A stretch of DNA of 46,777 nucleotides. Source: a virus. Below are positions 1-6,480 of the stretch, piece after piece (within the stretch, counting starts at the first letter, position 1; each line of letters opens with the position of its first letter). Made by a program: the position numbers and the translations under genes. Location: IMG/VR virus record IMGVR_UViG_3300023175_001746, positions 1-46,777 of that record; one strand, given 5' to 3'. The notes below the pieces were generated by a model. That model was not told the DNA's origin. It worked only from the letters and a program-made list of their open reading frames with translations, and ran no database searches.

Positions 1-2
1 GT

Positions 3-1559
3 GTTGGTGCAGGAATCGTTTCCACTGAGCCGGAGATAGATGGTGTCGTAAGACGTATGCCAACTGTCGCTGTCGTAGACGGTACACTATATCCTAGTTT
101 AGCATTAGAAACACTAAGAGTTATTGCAGGCGATCCTAACTTCCAAATCAAACTAAACGAGTTTGGTGTTGAAAAAATGCGTATTCCACAGTTTGGGCAA
201 ATACCAACTGACAGTGAAGGGCGTGTATGGATCGACTGGAGTCAACGTTCAAAACGTGTAAGTGTAGCAGACTTGCCAGATGACTTTGAAGGTGCAGTAG
301 TTATCGTAGATGTTACAGCAGCAGGTATTGCAAACCCTGTTCCTACAGCAACAGGCGCACAGTTTGCAGGCACTACGCAAGCCGCACTACTAGGTACAAT
401 GTTTGCAGGTACAAACATACAGCGTCCTGATTGGGCACCTACAGCAGAGCTTGTAGCACTAGCAGTAGGTGGATTGTTGCTAATACTATTAAGCCGTTGG
501 ATGTGGGTAGGACTTGCTACAACTGTCGTAATGATAGGTGGTGTTGTGCCTTATTCGATACATATGTATTCAACAGAAAAGGTTTTATTAGATGTTACAG
601 CACCTGTCATTACTTTGGTTATTATTGCGCTACAAGTTTATGGAATTAAGTTTGTACGTGAATTCCTTGAAAAACAAGCGATAAAGAAACAGTTTGCAGG
701 ATATGCTTCACCTACTGTTGTTAGACTACTACAAGAAAATCCTGCACTTATTAAAGATGGAATGAAGCGTAAGGTTAGTATTTGCTTTTCAGACTTGCGT
801 GGCTTTACTCCGCTAGGCGAATCGTTTGGTGATGATGTAAAAGGACTTACTAAAATAATGAATGGCTATATGGACAGCATTACACAGCCTATACTTGACA
901 GCGACGGAATGGTTATCAAGTATATTGGTGATGCAAGTATGCATGTTCATAATGCACCAACAGATGATCCTAATCACCCCGACACAGCAGTTCGTGTAGG
1001 ATTACAAATGTTAAAAGCAGTGGAGAAGTTTAATGAAGATTTTGTCATACCTCAAGGAAGACCTCCCGTTGGTATGGGAGCTGGCATCAATACTGGATGG
1101 GGCTATCTTGGAGAAATGGGTAGCACCAAACGACATTCGTACGATGTACTTGGGGACGCAGTCAGCACAGCCGCAAGAATCGAATCAAAGTGTAAAGAGT
1201 ACGGATGCTTGTTACTCGTTGGAGGAGACACTGTAGAGAAGTGTAAGGAAGATTGGTTCTTCCTAAAAGTAGACGACTTAGCAGTTAAAGGTAAAAGTGT
1301 CGGTATTCCTATCTACACAGTGTTAGACGTTAAGGGCACACCTGCACAATTAAAAAGTAAACAAATGCACGATCAGATGCACGAAGCATATAGAGCTCAA
1401 AAGTTTGATGAAGCAATTTATATTTGTGAAAGACTAAAAAGACACTTTGATGGTAAGATGGAACTATATTACAATATGTGGATTGAACGTTGTGAATTCC
1501 AAAAGACGCAAGACTTGCCTAAAGACTGGAACGGCGTATTTGTTGCTACAACTAAGTAG
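3..1559 (+). CDS. CHASE2-domain class III adenylate/guanylate cyclase (5' partial)
   Basis: The reading frame is open from base 3, so the gene starts upstream of the window; the ATG at 57 is internal. The first ~140 codons read as the C-terminal half of an extracytoplasmic CHASE2 sensor domain (GVVRR.P, YPSLALETLR). Three hydrophobic segments follow (about 450-510, 515-565 and 594-645), then a class III nucleotide cyclase domain (about 765-1330) and a short helical tail. Both metal-binding aspartates are visible (FSDLRGF near 786, YIGDASM near 923). The nucleotide-recognition block reads SYDVLGDAVSTAAR, where cyclases usually have DYTxxGDxVNxAxR: the transition-state Asn position is Ser and the purine-recognition Asp position appears to be Ser. 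It should be an inner-membrane protein making cAMP or cGMP, or a degenerate receptor. The 3' end overlaps the convergent minus-strand gene by 8 bp. The domain call is firm; activity is uncertain. Confidence 0.85.
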   Translation, partial: VGAGIVSTEPEIDGVVRRMPTVAVVDGTLYPSLALETLRVIAGDPNFQIKLNEFGVEKMRIPQFGQIPTDSEGRVWIDWSQRSKRVSVADLPDDFEGAVVIVDVTAAGIANPVPTATGAQFAGTTQAALLGTMFAGTNIQRPDWAPTAELVALAVGGLLLILLSRWMWVGLATTVVMIGGVVPYSIHMYSTEKVLLDVTAPVITLVIIALQVYGIKFVREFLEKQAIKKQFAGYASPTVVRLLQENPALIKDGMKRKVSICFSDLRGFTPLGESFGDDVKGLTKIMNGYMDSITQPILDSDGMVIKYIGDASMHVHNAPTDDPNHPDTAVRVGLQMLKAVEKFNEDFVIPQGRPPVGMGAGINTGWGYLGEMGSTKRHSYDVLGDAVSTAARIESKCKEYGCLLLVGGDTVEKCKEDWFFLKVDDLAVKGKSVGIPIYTVLDVKGTPAQLKSKQMHDQMHEAYRAQKFDEAIYICERLKRHFDGKMELYYNMWIERCEFQKTQDLPKDWNGVFVATTK

Positions 1560-1782
1560 ATTTAGACATTTCGTACTTGGCTAGTAATACACTTAGCTCA
1601 TCTGTCTTACGCAGCCAACCATTTTCATCTACAACAAACACATCGCCTGGTTTGTATAACCAATGATCTTTGGGAGAACCATCTTTTTGTTTGCCCATTA
1701 CTTCGCCATCCCATTCGCCTACAACTCGAAATGCTCTTCCGTGTAAATCAGCACTCTCAACTGTATAATCCATCCAAATCAT
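1552..1782 (-). CDS. Hypothetical protein (76 aa)
   Basis: I do not recognise this family. It is a small soluble protein rich in aromatic and acidic residues, without an obvious membrane segment or metal motif. Its start codon touches the stop of the upstream minus-strand gene ending at 1782, so the two are probably translated as a coupled pair. Its 3' end overlaps the convergent cyclase gene by 8 bp. Real-gene status rests on the tight packing and the absence of a competing frame. Confidence 0.6.
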   Translation of the reverse strand: MIWMDYTVESADLHGRAFRVVGEWDGEVMGKQKDGSPKDHWLYKPGDVFVVDENGWLRKTDELSVLLAKYEMSKST

Positions 1783-2051
1783 TATATTTTCTCCACTGCT
1801 ATTGCATTAGGATACGAAAGTGCAAATAGTGTACCTTGTTTAGTATTGGGAATCTCTACGTATATGTCACAACGACAATATATGTCACCTGGAAGTGTTT
1901 GACTATTACTACGTAATAGCTTCCATTCCCAATTATTGCTTTCTACTAATTTATATAATTCTGTACCAACTTCTCTCATAACCCACATAGGTTCTGTATG
2001 CGTGTCAACATGAGTCCATTTGTATTCGCATGATCCTAAAAAGTATCTCAT
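1782..2051 (-). CDS. Hypothetical protein (89 aa)
   Basis: Unrecognised small protein with several Trp and Cys residues and a CRCDIYVEI segment. It is the first gene of a two-gene minus-strand unit with the gene ending at 1552, overlapping it at the stop/start. On the minus strand a TATAAG hexamer (2063-2058) lies 6 nt before the ATG with no room for a ribosome binding site, which would make the mRNA leaderless if that is the -10 element; the -35 region is poor. No function is proposed. Confidence 0.6.
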   Translation of the reverse strand: MRYFLGSCEYKWTHVDTHTEPMWVMREVGTELYKLVESNNWEWKLLRSNSQTLPGDIYCRCDIYVEIPNTKQGTLFALSYPNAIAVEKI

Positions 2052-2080
2052 ATAGTACTTATAGGTAGAGGTGTAATAGT

Positions 2081-2167
2081 ATGAATGAAATGAACGTTCC
2101 GCCGTATGCTATTAGTAAGAGCAACCACGGCGGCCTGCCGTTACTCTTACGTATTACTTTTTTTTAG
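2081..2167 (+). CDS. Possible 28-codon ORF over a hairpin
   Basis: A short plus-strand frame of 28 codons starts at ATG 2081 behind a purine-rich GGTAGAGGTG and ends at TAG 2167, in a gap between two minus-strand genes. Its coding region contains the strong inverted repeat at 2115-2150. It ends in two Phe codons over a T-run. Nothing else supports translation; the hairpin may be the functional element instead. Confidence 0.2.
   Translation: MNEMNVPPYAISKSNHGGLPLLLRITFF
2115..2150. repeat. Two-part inverted repeat / hairpin
   Basis: An outer 7-bp perfect stem (GTAAGAG 2115-2121 with CTCTTAC 2144-2150) encloses an inner 5-bp GC-rich stem (ACGGC 2127-2131 with GCCGT 2137-2141) and a 5-nt loop. 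On the plus strand a T-run (about 2158-2165) follows after a 7-nt gap, so it could be a weak plus-strand terminator. On the minus strand, where the neighbouring genes are read, there is no U-run, so a structural or processing role after the stop at 2154 is also possible. Confidence 0.6.
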
Positions 2168-2522
2168 GAGGTTCTTCTTTTTTAGGAGCAGCACCTGTTG
2201 AATCAAACACTTGACTGCGACTTTGATATTTGCTTACAATAGCATCTAATTCATCTATTTGATCTTTATCAAGATTTTTTTCTAATAAGTGTCTATGCTC
2301 TAACACCATTGAAAGTTTCATGTTCATGCGAATCATATCGTTGTCTAACATACGTACACGATCAACAAGTTTGATAAGAGTGCCCATAGTAGCACCAATA
2401 ATAGGGTCGATAGTTTCTGTCACCCACTTCCAAATAAAGTAGATAAAATATCCCATGCCCAGTGCGGCTACTATAGGAAATCCTAAGTCTTTAATTGTTT
2501 GTGCTAGATTGACTTCTTCCAT
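2154..2522 (-). CDS. Small membrane protein, holin-like candidate (122 aa)
   Basis: One hydrophobic segment near residues 14-34 (GFPIVAALGMGYFIYFIW), then a long amphipathic helix (LDNDMIRMNMKLSMVLEH) and a Lys/Pro-rich charged tail ending in KKK. The first ~70 residues are visibly paralogous to the protein at 2674-2952: GFPI.AAL..GYF.Y, a second weakly hydrophobic stretch, then a short coiled segment with an L-D-N/R-D pattern. The gene is the last of a three-gene minus-strand unit running from the late promoter at 2977-2984, opposite a CHAP-domain lipoprotein. That context suggests a lysis role (holin or spanin-like), but sequence alone does not prove it. Confidence 0.6.
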   Translation of the reverse strand: MEEVNLAQTIKDLGFPIVAALGMGYFIYFIWKWVTETIDPIIGATMGTLIKLVDRVRMLDNDMIRMNMKLSMVLEHRHLLEKNLDKDQIDELDAIVSKYQSRSQVFDSTGAAPKKEEPPKKK

Positions 2523-2681
2523 TTAGATTCCTAACCCAATTAAAAATCCAAATAGCATACCTAAGAAAAATATAGGTGTGCCGATGCTTAGAATAAATTT
2601 GTTGTCCTCTTTGGCCTGTGCATCTAGCCAAGCCTTGGTAGAATCATTCTGATTCTCGTACCATTTTTCCCATTTAGTCAC
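2523..2681 (-). CDS. Small C-terminally anchored membrane protein (~52 aa)
   Basis: Short protein with a charged Trp-rich N-terminus and a single strongly hydrophobic C-terminal segment (IGTPIFFLGMLFGFLIGLGI). I chose the GTG at 2681 because a perfect AAGGAGG lies 9 nt upstream; the in-frame ATG at 2690 directly abuts that ribosome binding site and is less likely. The start overlaps the end of the upstream gene (stop at 2674), so translation is coupled. It sits between two paralogous membrane proteins in a probable lysis cluster. Confidence 0.6.
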   Translation of the reverse strand: MTKWEKWYENQNDSTKAWLDAQAKEDNKFILSIGTPIFFLGMLFGFLIGLGI

Positions 2682-2952
2682 GTCTTGCATCCTCCTTACC
2701 TTCATTCGCTGCAATACGATCTACATTAGGTTTAACACCTAAAGTGTAAGATAGCAGTGCATCGATCTTGACTAGATCGTTGTTCATGGTTTGAACACGG
2801 TTGTCTAGTTGTCCAATGATATTTTTGAGAGTAGTGACCGAACCAGTCACGCCTGCTAGTATAAATCTTAGTGTAAGGTAAACAAAATATCCTGCCGCTA
2901 ATGCCCCTGCGATAGGAAATCCTACCTCACTTATGAGTGTTAGAAAATCCAT
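2674..2952 (-). CDS. Small membrane protein, holin-like candidate (92 aa)
   Basis: First gene of the minus-strand membrane-protein trio. An N-terminal hydrophobic segment (GFPIAGALAAGYFVYLTLRF) is followed by a shorter apolar stretch and a predicted coiled segment (LDNRVQTMNNDLVKID). It is a clear paralogue of the protein at 2154-2522. A GAGGGAA ribosome binding site precedes the ATG. The late box on the minus strand (2984-2977) would give a transcript starting near 2971, about 19 nt before the ATG. Expression with the divergent CHAP lipoprotein suggests a late lysis or envelope function. Confidence 0.65.
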   Translation of the reverse strand: MDFLTLISEVGFPIAGALAAGYFVYLTLRFILAGVTGSVTTLKNIIGQLDNRVQTMNNDLVKIDALLSYTLGVKPNVDRIAANEGKEDARRD

Positions 2953-2976
2953 GAGTTCCCTCTTTTGCCCTACTAG

Positions 2977-2990
2977 TATTTATATAAATA
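2977..2990. promoter_or_regulatory. Overlapping divergent T4-type late promoters
   Basis: Two perfect TATAAATA boxes sit back to back: one on the plus strand (2983-2990) and one on the minus strand (2984-2977), sharing 2 bp. TATAAATA is the classical T4 late promoter element read by the gp55/gp33 clamp-coupled RNA polymerase. Predicted starts are about 2996 (plus, at the ribosome binding site of the gene at 3008) and about 2971 (minus). Confidence 0.8.
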
Positions 2991-3007
2991 TTGCTGAGGG
3001 GAAGTCT

Positions 3008-3538
3008 GTGAAATATTTTATAATAACACTATTAACATTTTTAATTTCTGCTTGTTCACCTAGTCTAGGTCTAGAACACAGTGACGAAAGTGTAACTCAA
3101 ATACGTTTATCAACAACAAATCCTGCTTTTAAAGCAGCGCAATATCTAAACTATACAGAACGTACACATAGAACAGAACTACGTGAATACACAGGAGTAG
3201 ATCCTGTGCGTACAGAATGGTGTGCAGCGTTTGTAAATGCTGTACTAGAAGAAAGCAAAATTGACAGCAACAATGATCATAGGTATCCATTAACTGCTAG
3301 AGCATTCTTAGATTGGGGGAGAAAAATAAACAAAGACAATATCCAACCAGGAGATGTTGTAGTGTTTCCTCGAGGCAATCAAGGCTGGCAAGGACATGTA
3401 GGATTTTATCTAAAAACCCAAACACTCAATGGTGTAGACTATTATCTTATACTAGGCGGAAATCAAAGCAATAAGGTAAGCATAGTTCCATATCGTGCTA
3501 GTCGTGCTTTAGGAATTCGTCGACAATCAACCATTTAA
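3008..3538 (+). CDS. CHAP/NlpC-like peptidoglycan hydrolase lipoprotein
   Basis: GTG at 3008 is chosen as start because GAGGGGA lies just upstream (2996-3002) and the translation then opens with a lipoprotein signal: a short hydrophobic run and the lipobox LISAC. The mature part contains a CHAP-type (TIGR02594-like) domain: catalytic Cys in TEWCAAFVN, His in GHVGFYL, and the expected PGDVVVFPRG strand between them. It would be anchored in an envelope membrane and cleave peptidoglycan peptide bonds, making it a lysis or tail-associated enzyme. It is transcribed from the late box at 2983-2990, divergently from three small membrane proteins. A lipidated phage endolysin is unusual. Confidence 0.75.
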   Translation: MKYFIITLLTFLISACSPSLGLEHSDESVTQIRLSTTNPAFKAAQYLNYTERTHRTELREYTGVDPVRTEWCAAFVNAVLEESKIDSNNDHRYPLTARAFLDWGRKINKDNIQPGDVVVFPRGNQGWQGHVGFYLKTQTLNGVDYYLILGGNQSNKVSIVPYRASRALGIRRQSTI

Positions 3539-3588
3539 AAATCCTATTAGAATAATAGAAAAAAATAACTAAAAAACGCAGAAAATGC

Positions 3589-3616
3589 TTGACTTTTTTG
3601 TAAAAATCTGTATAAT
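3589..3616 (+). promoter_or_regulatory. sigma70-type promoter (peroxiredoxin)
   Basis: TTGACT (3589-3594), 16-bp spacer, TATAAT (3611-3616). Predicted transcription start about 3623, immediately before the hairpin at 3624-3648. Confidence 0.8.
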
Positions 3617-3623
3617 TAATAAT

Positions 3624-3656
3624 GTGCAGAGTTAACCAACTCTAGCACCTTTTTTT
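3624..3656 (+). terminator. Promoter-proximal terminator-like hairpin
   Basis: GTGC-AGAGTT (3624-3633) pairs with AACTCT-A-GCAC (3638-3648), a 10-bp stem with one bulged A and an AACC loop, followed after one C by seven T (3650-3656). It has every mark of an intrinsic terminator, yet it begins one base after the predicted start of the peroxiredoxin promoter. It could stop read-through from the upstream gene, attenuate the peroxiredoxin mRNA, or protect its 5' end. Confidence 0.7.
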
Positions 3657-3682
3657 GTCAAGTAACCTAGGAGACACACACT

Positions 3683-4234
3683 ATGACTATCGAAGTAGGA
3701 ATGAAAGTTCCAAATATCACCTTTATGTATCGCGAAGGCGATGAAGCACCAGAAGCAGGCGGTTGTCCTATCGATGGTGAATTTGTAGCAAAGACTACAC
3801 AAGACTTGTTTGGCGGAAAGCGAGTAATTGTATTCTCCCTACCAGGAGCATATACACCTACTTGTTCAACTTACCAACTACCAGGTTTTGAAGAAGGTTA
3901 TGAAGAGTTTAAATCACAGGGCATTGATGAAATTTATGTTTCATCAGTTAACGACGGTTTTGTGATGAATGCTTGGGCAGGAGTACTAGGTATTAAGAAT
4001 GTTAAAGTTATTCCAGACGGTAACGGCGAGCTTGCTGAATCGTTTGGTCGTTTAGCAGACTTTAGTGCTGTTGGCTTTGGCAAGCGTTCAAAGCGTTTTG
4101 CTGTTATCCTAAATGACGGTGTTGTTGAGAAAGCATTTGTAGAACCAGATGCAACTGAAATGAACACTGATCCATATGGAGAGAGTGCGCCAGAAACTGT
4201 TATGGCATATCTAAAAGAAACAGTAGCAGCCTAA
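3683..4234 (+). CDS. Peroxiredoxin (Prx5/AhpC-TSA type)
   Basis: Thiol peroxidase of the peroxiredoxin-5 class, 183 residues, about the usual length. The active-site motif PGAYTPTCS is present with the peroxidatic Cys at residue 61, and the conserved Arg lies in KRSKRFAVIL. Such enzymes reduce H2O2 and alkyl peroxides in the cytoplasm using glutaredoxin, glutathione or thioredoxin. An AGGAGA ribosome binding site precedes the ATG. The gene has its own sigma70-type promoter and a terminator-like leader hairpin, suggesting separate control from the late lysis gene before it. The likely role is protecting the infected cell or phage enzymes from oxidative damage. Confidence 0.92.
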   Translation: MTIEVGMKVPNITFMYREGDEAPEAGGCPIDGEFVAKTTQDLFGGKRVIVFSLPGAYTPTCSTYQLPGFEEGYEEFKSQGIDEIYVSSVNDGFVMNAWAGVLGIKNVKVIPDGNGELAESFGRLADFSAVGFGKRSKRFAVILNDGVVEKAFVEPDATEMNTDPYGESAPETVMAYLKETVAA

Positions 4235-4241
4235 TTAGAGG

Positions 4242-4270
4242 TTGACAAATGAAGTCCAGTCTGTTAATAT
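4242..4270 (+). promoter_or_regulatory. sigma70-type promoter, apparently leaderless
   Basis: TTGACA (4242-4247), 17-bp spacer, TAATAT (4265-4270). With standard geometry the +1 is 4277, which is the A of the downstream ATG. Confidence 0.7.
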
Positions 4271-4276
4271 AGTATT

Positions 4277-4813
4277 ATGATTGAATACGAATATTACGAC
4301 TGGACTTCTCTTATCGACGCTAATGCACGATCTAGAATGTGCAACGATATTGATTTAATAATTTCTCAGGGAAAGTTTTGGCACAACAGTCCTCCTTATC
4401 AAACAAACGTAAATATTTTTGGTACTGGTTATGATTACTGGAATAATCTAAAAATGAGTTTTATTTGGAGTTGTTTTGCTTTTATGAAACAAGATAAACA
4501 AATAAAGTCTATCAAAAGTTGGGGTTATAAAACTAATATCGATACACAAGAAGATCGTGACAACTATTGGCATCAACATCTTAGAGACAATAGCATTGTA
4601 CTAAGCGGAGTTTACTATGTCAAAATGCCCGAAGGTTCTAACTTAGACACAAGTGGTACAGAGCTTGCTCACACTACACCAGAAGGCACTACAGAATATG
4701 TCCCAGCCAAGGAGGGACATTGGTTAATTTTTCCGGGAAAAACTTGGCATCGTCCGGGCATATTAGAAAGTAGCAATTGGCGCTACATTGTTGCAGCCGA
4801 CATGGAGATATAA
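4277..4813 (+). CDS. 2OG-Fe(II) oxygenase-like protein
   Basis: 178 residues with a double-stranded beta-helix oxygenase pattern: the H-x-H-like metal motif in NYWHQHLRDNS, the strand LSGVYYVKMP, then WLIFPGKTWHRPG carrying the distal His, and a following Arg (NWRYIVAADM) that would bind 2-oxoglutarate. The substrate is unknown; phage members of this fold may hydroxylate proteins or modified bases. The ATG coincides with the predicted +1 of the promoter at 4242-4270 and has no ribosome binding site, so the mRNA is probably leaderless. It is one of two oxygenase-like genes in the window (other at 14045). Confidence 0.7.
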   Translation: MIEYEYYDWTSLIDANARSRMCNDIDLIISQGKFWHNSPPYQTNVNIFGTGYDYWNNLKMSFIWSCFAFMKQDKQIKSIKSWGYKTNIDTQEDRDNYWHQHLRDNSIVLSGVYYVKMPEGSNLDTSGTELAHTTPEGTTEYVPAKEGHWLIFPGKTWHRPGILESSNWRYIVAADMEI

Positions 4814-5572
4814 ATGGCAACTTCAGAAGAAAAAACAGAACTAGTAGAAACACTCAAAGGCCCACGTTTCTATCGTATCCAACTTTGGGGATACGGCGGT
4901 GAAGCAGAGTACATGGATCTTACCAAAGAACAATATAATTTTTGGCAAAAACATATTGAAGAACACGGCGACGGTGACGCTGTACACTACTGCACTAGTG
5001 CAGAAGATGGAGAATTTGATTTTGATAACATTGATGAACTGCCAGAAGAAATGCAGTTTCTAAAAGTCAAAGGTGAAGACTACAGTTCGAGTTGGTATGA
5101 ATCACCTACAGGCTTTACACATCAATGGGGCGTTGATTATAACAATGCTAACGTTACTATTGAAGAAGTTGACTCTGATGAGTATAGCGCAGGTGTAGTT
5201 GAAACTATTGTAGATGGTGAAGATCTAAATGGATGGGTAGAAGCCATCCAAGATGAAATGTATGAAAATCAAAGCGACAAACTTGGCACAGATGAATGGC
5301 ATGATATCTGGGAAGCAGGAGTTGACGAAGGCGAAGACTCCCAAGGCGACTATGTAGCTCAAATGTGGAGTGCAGAGAAAGGTACATTCTTTGAAGGCAT
5401 TATAGAAACTATAGGAGACTTTGATCCTAAGAAGTTAAAAATCTATACCAGTGAATATCTAAACGGTGATGATACTATTACAAGCATTGAGTATGACGGT
5501 AAAGATATTGATAATCAAGGCGGCGATACTAACGGAAAAGGTTATTCGTTTGCAGTTTGGAAGAATGTGTAG
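4814..5572 (+). CDS. Acidic hypothetical protein (252 aa)
   Basis: Strongly acidic soluble protein with many Asp, Glu, Gly and Trp residues and no catalytic motif I recognise. The N-terminal part (RFYRIQLWGYGGEAEYMDL) reads like a small beta domain; repeated WE/DE-rich blocks follow. It starts one base after the stop of the oxygenase gene, so it is translated from the same message. Its 3' end overlaps the convergent minus-strand gene by 44 bp. An acidic DNA-mimic protein is one speculation but there is no specific support. Confidence 0.6.
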   Translation: MATSEEKTELVETLKGPRFYRIQLWGYGGEAEYMDLTKEQYNFWQKHIEEHGDGDAVHYCTSAEDGEFDFDNIDELPEEMQFLKVKGEDYSSSWYESPTGFTHQWGVDYNNANVTIEEVDSDEYSAGVVETIVDGEDLNGWVEAIQDEMYENQSDKLGTDEWHDIWEAGVDEGEDSQGDYVAQMWSAEKGTFFEGIIETIGDFDPKKLKIYTSEYLNGDDTITSIEYDGKDIDNQGGDTNGKGYSFAVWKNV

Positions 5573-5963
5573 ATATTTCTATAAAGTCAGACAAGAAATC
5601 AAAATGGTCAGCAAGTTGTGCAAATAAATCAGTATGCATAACTTCTGCCACCATTTCGTAAGAACCAATTCCTATTTTTTGAAAGTAACGACGATTCAAA
5701 CCATGTTTCTTTCCATAGGTAGGAAACACACCTGTAACAAACAAACAAGTGTCGCCAAGTTCTTTAGCACTATAATCGGCAGGACGGCTAAGTTTTAGAT
5801 ATGCTTGTGCAAATGTTTCTTCAGGAAGAAAATCCGGGCGGTCAACATGATGCGCCAACAACATTACAACGTAAGCCTCAAGGTGTTCCGGTAATTCGTA
5901 ACCCGTTTTGGCTTGCGTTTCTTTTACAACATTGTAAAATGCTAAACGATACGCATCATTCAT
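5529..5963 (-). CDS. Hypothetical protein (144 aa)
   Basis: Mostly helical soluble protein; I do not recognise the family. It is the only minus-strand gene here and overlaps the 3' end of the plus-strand gene at 4814-5572 by 44 bp. On the minus strand ACTAAATA (5976-5969) lies exactly 5 nt before the ATG, matching the spacing of a late box that would place +1 at the start codon; the box is imperfect. The divergent AbrB-like gene begins 25 bp away. Confidence 0.6.
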   Translation of the reverse strand: MNDAYRLAFYNVVKETQAKTGYELPEHLEAYVVMLLAHHVDRPDFLPEETFAQAYLKLSRPADYSAKELGDTCLFVTGVFPTYGKKHGLNRRYFQKIGIGSYEMVAEVMHTDLFAQLADHFDFLSDFIEISTHSSKLQTNNLFR

Positions 5964-5988
5964 ATAAGTATTTAGTTAGGAGAAAAAG

Positions 5989-6192
5989 ATGACTGAAAAC
6001 AACAAAAATCTAGTTTATAAAGTAGAAGAAATTTTCCATGACATTCCAGGTGACCCTGATAATGTAAATATGACTATACCACCTGAAATTATGGAATCTC
6101 AGGGCTGGAAAGAAGGCGACACTATTAAAGTAGAAGTCGGCGACCAAGGTACAATTATCATCACAAAAGTTGACAAAGAAGAAAAGGAGTAA
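5989..6192 (+). CDS. AbrB/MazE-like swapped-hairpin DNA-binding protein
   Basis: 67 residues, of which the centre matches the SpoVT/AbrB swapped-hairpin fold: [23 protein letters not shown] followed by a short strand ending IIITKV. Proteins of this fold are dimeric DNA-binding transition regulators or antitoxins. No toxin partner is adjacent. It lies 2 bp before the IF-1 gene, whose ribosome binding site is inside the end of this gene, so the two are co-expressed. TAGGAG precedes its own ATG. It may be a small transcription regulator. Confidence 0.7.
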   Translation: MTENNKNLVYKVEEIFHDIPGDPDNVNMTIPPEIMESQGWKEGDTIKVEVGDQGTIIITKVDKEEKE

Positions 6193-6194
6193 CG

Positions 6195-6413
6195 TTGGCT
6201 AAAGACAAAGACCTCATAGAAGTGGAAGGAGAGGTGATCGATGTCCTTCCAAATCAAATGTTCAAAGTAAAGTTAGATAATAATCACGTTATCATAGCAT
6301 ATACAGGTGGCAAAATGCGCCAATTCAAAATACGCATGATCACCGGAGATCGAGTAAAAGTAGAGATGAGTCCTTATGATATCTCAAAAGGACGTATTAC
6401 TTTCAGATTGTAA
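6195..6413 (+). CDS. infA: Translation initiation factor IF-1
   Basis: 72 residues from a TTG start, the same length as bacterial IF-1, and colinear with it: [40 protein letters not shown], then [14 protein letters not shown]. This is the single S1-like OB domain that sits in the 30S A site and controls initiation with IF-2 and IF-3. The start is fixed by AAAAGGAG (6182-6189) 5 nt upstream. Host infA genes normally start with ATG; a TTG with a strong ribosome binding site suggests tuned expression. It is coupled to the AbrB-like gene and followed by a separate promoter. A phage copy of an essential initiation factor is unusual. Confidence 0.93.
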   Translation: MAKDKDLIEVEGEVIDVLPNQMFKVKLDNNHVIIAYTGGKMRQFKIRMITGDRVKVEMSPYDISKGRITFRL

Positions 6414-6426
6414 TTCACCAAATTAG

Positions 6427-6455
6427 TTGACAATCCGTGGTTTTGACTGTATTAT
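6427..6455 (+). promoter_or_regulatory. sigma70-type promoter (SprT-like gene)
   Basis: TTGACA (6427-6432), 17-bp spacer, TATTAT (6450-6455). Predicted start about 6462, leaving a 19-nt leader containing AAGGAG. Confidence 0.8.
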
Positions 6456-6480
6456 ATATAGATACAGTAAGGAGATTCTT

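Noticed and set aside
3541-3565. Weak inverted repeat after the CHAP gene (CTATTA/TAATAG)
   Set aside because: The stem is short and AT-only and is followed by A's, not T's, on the plus strand.
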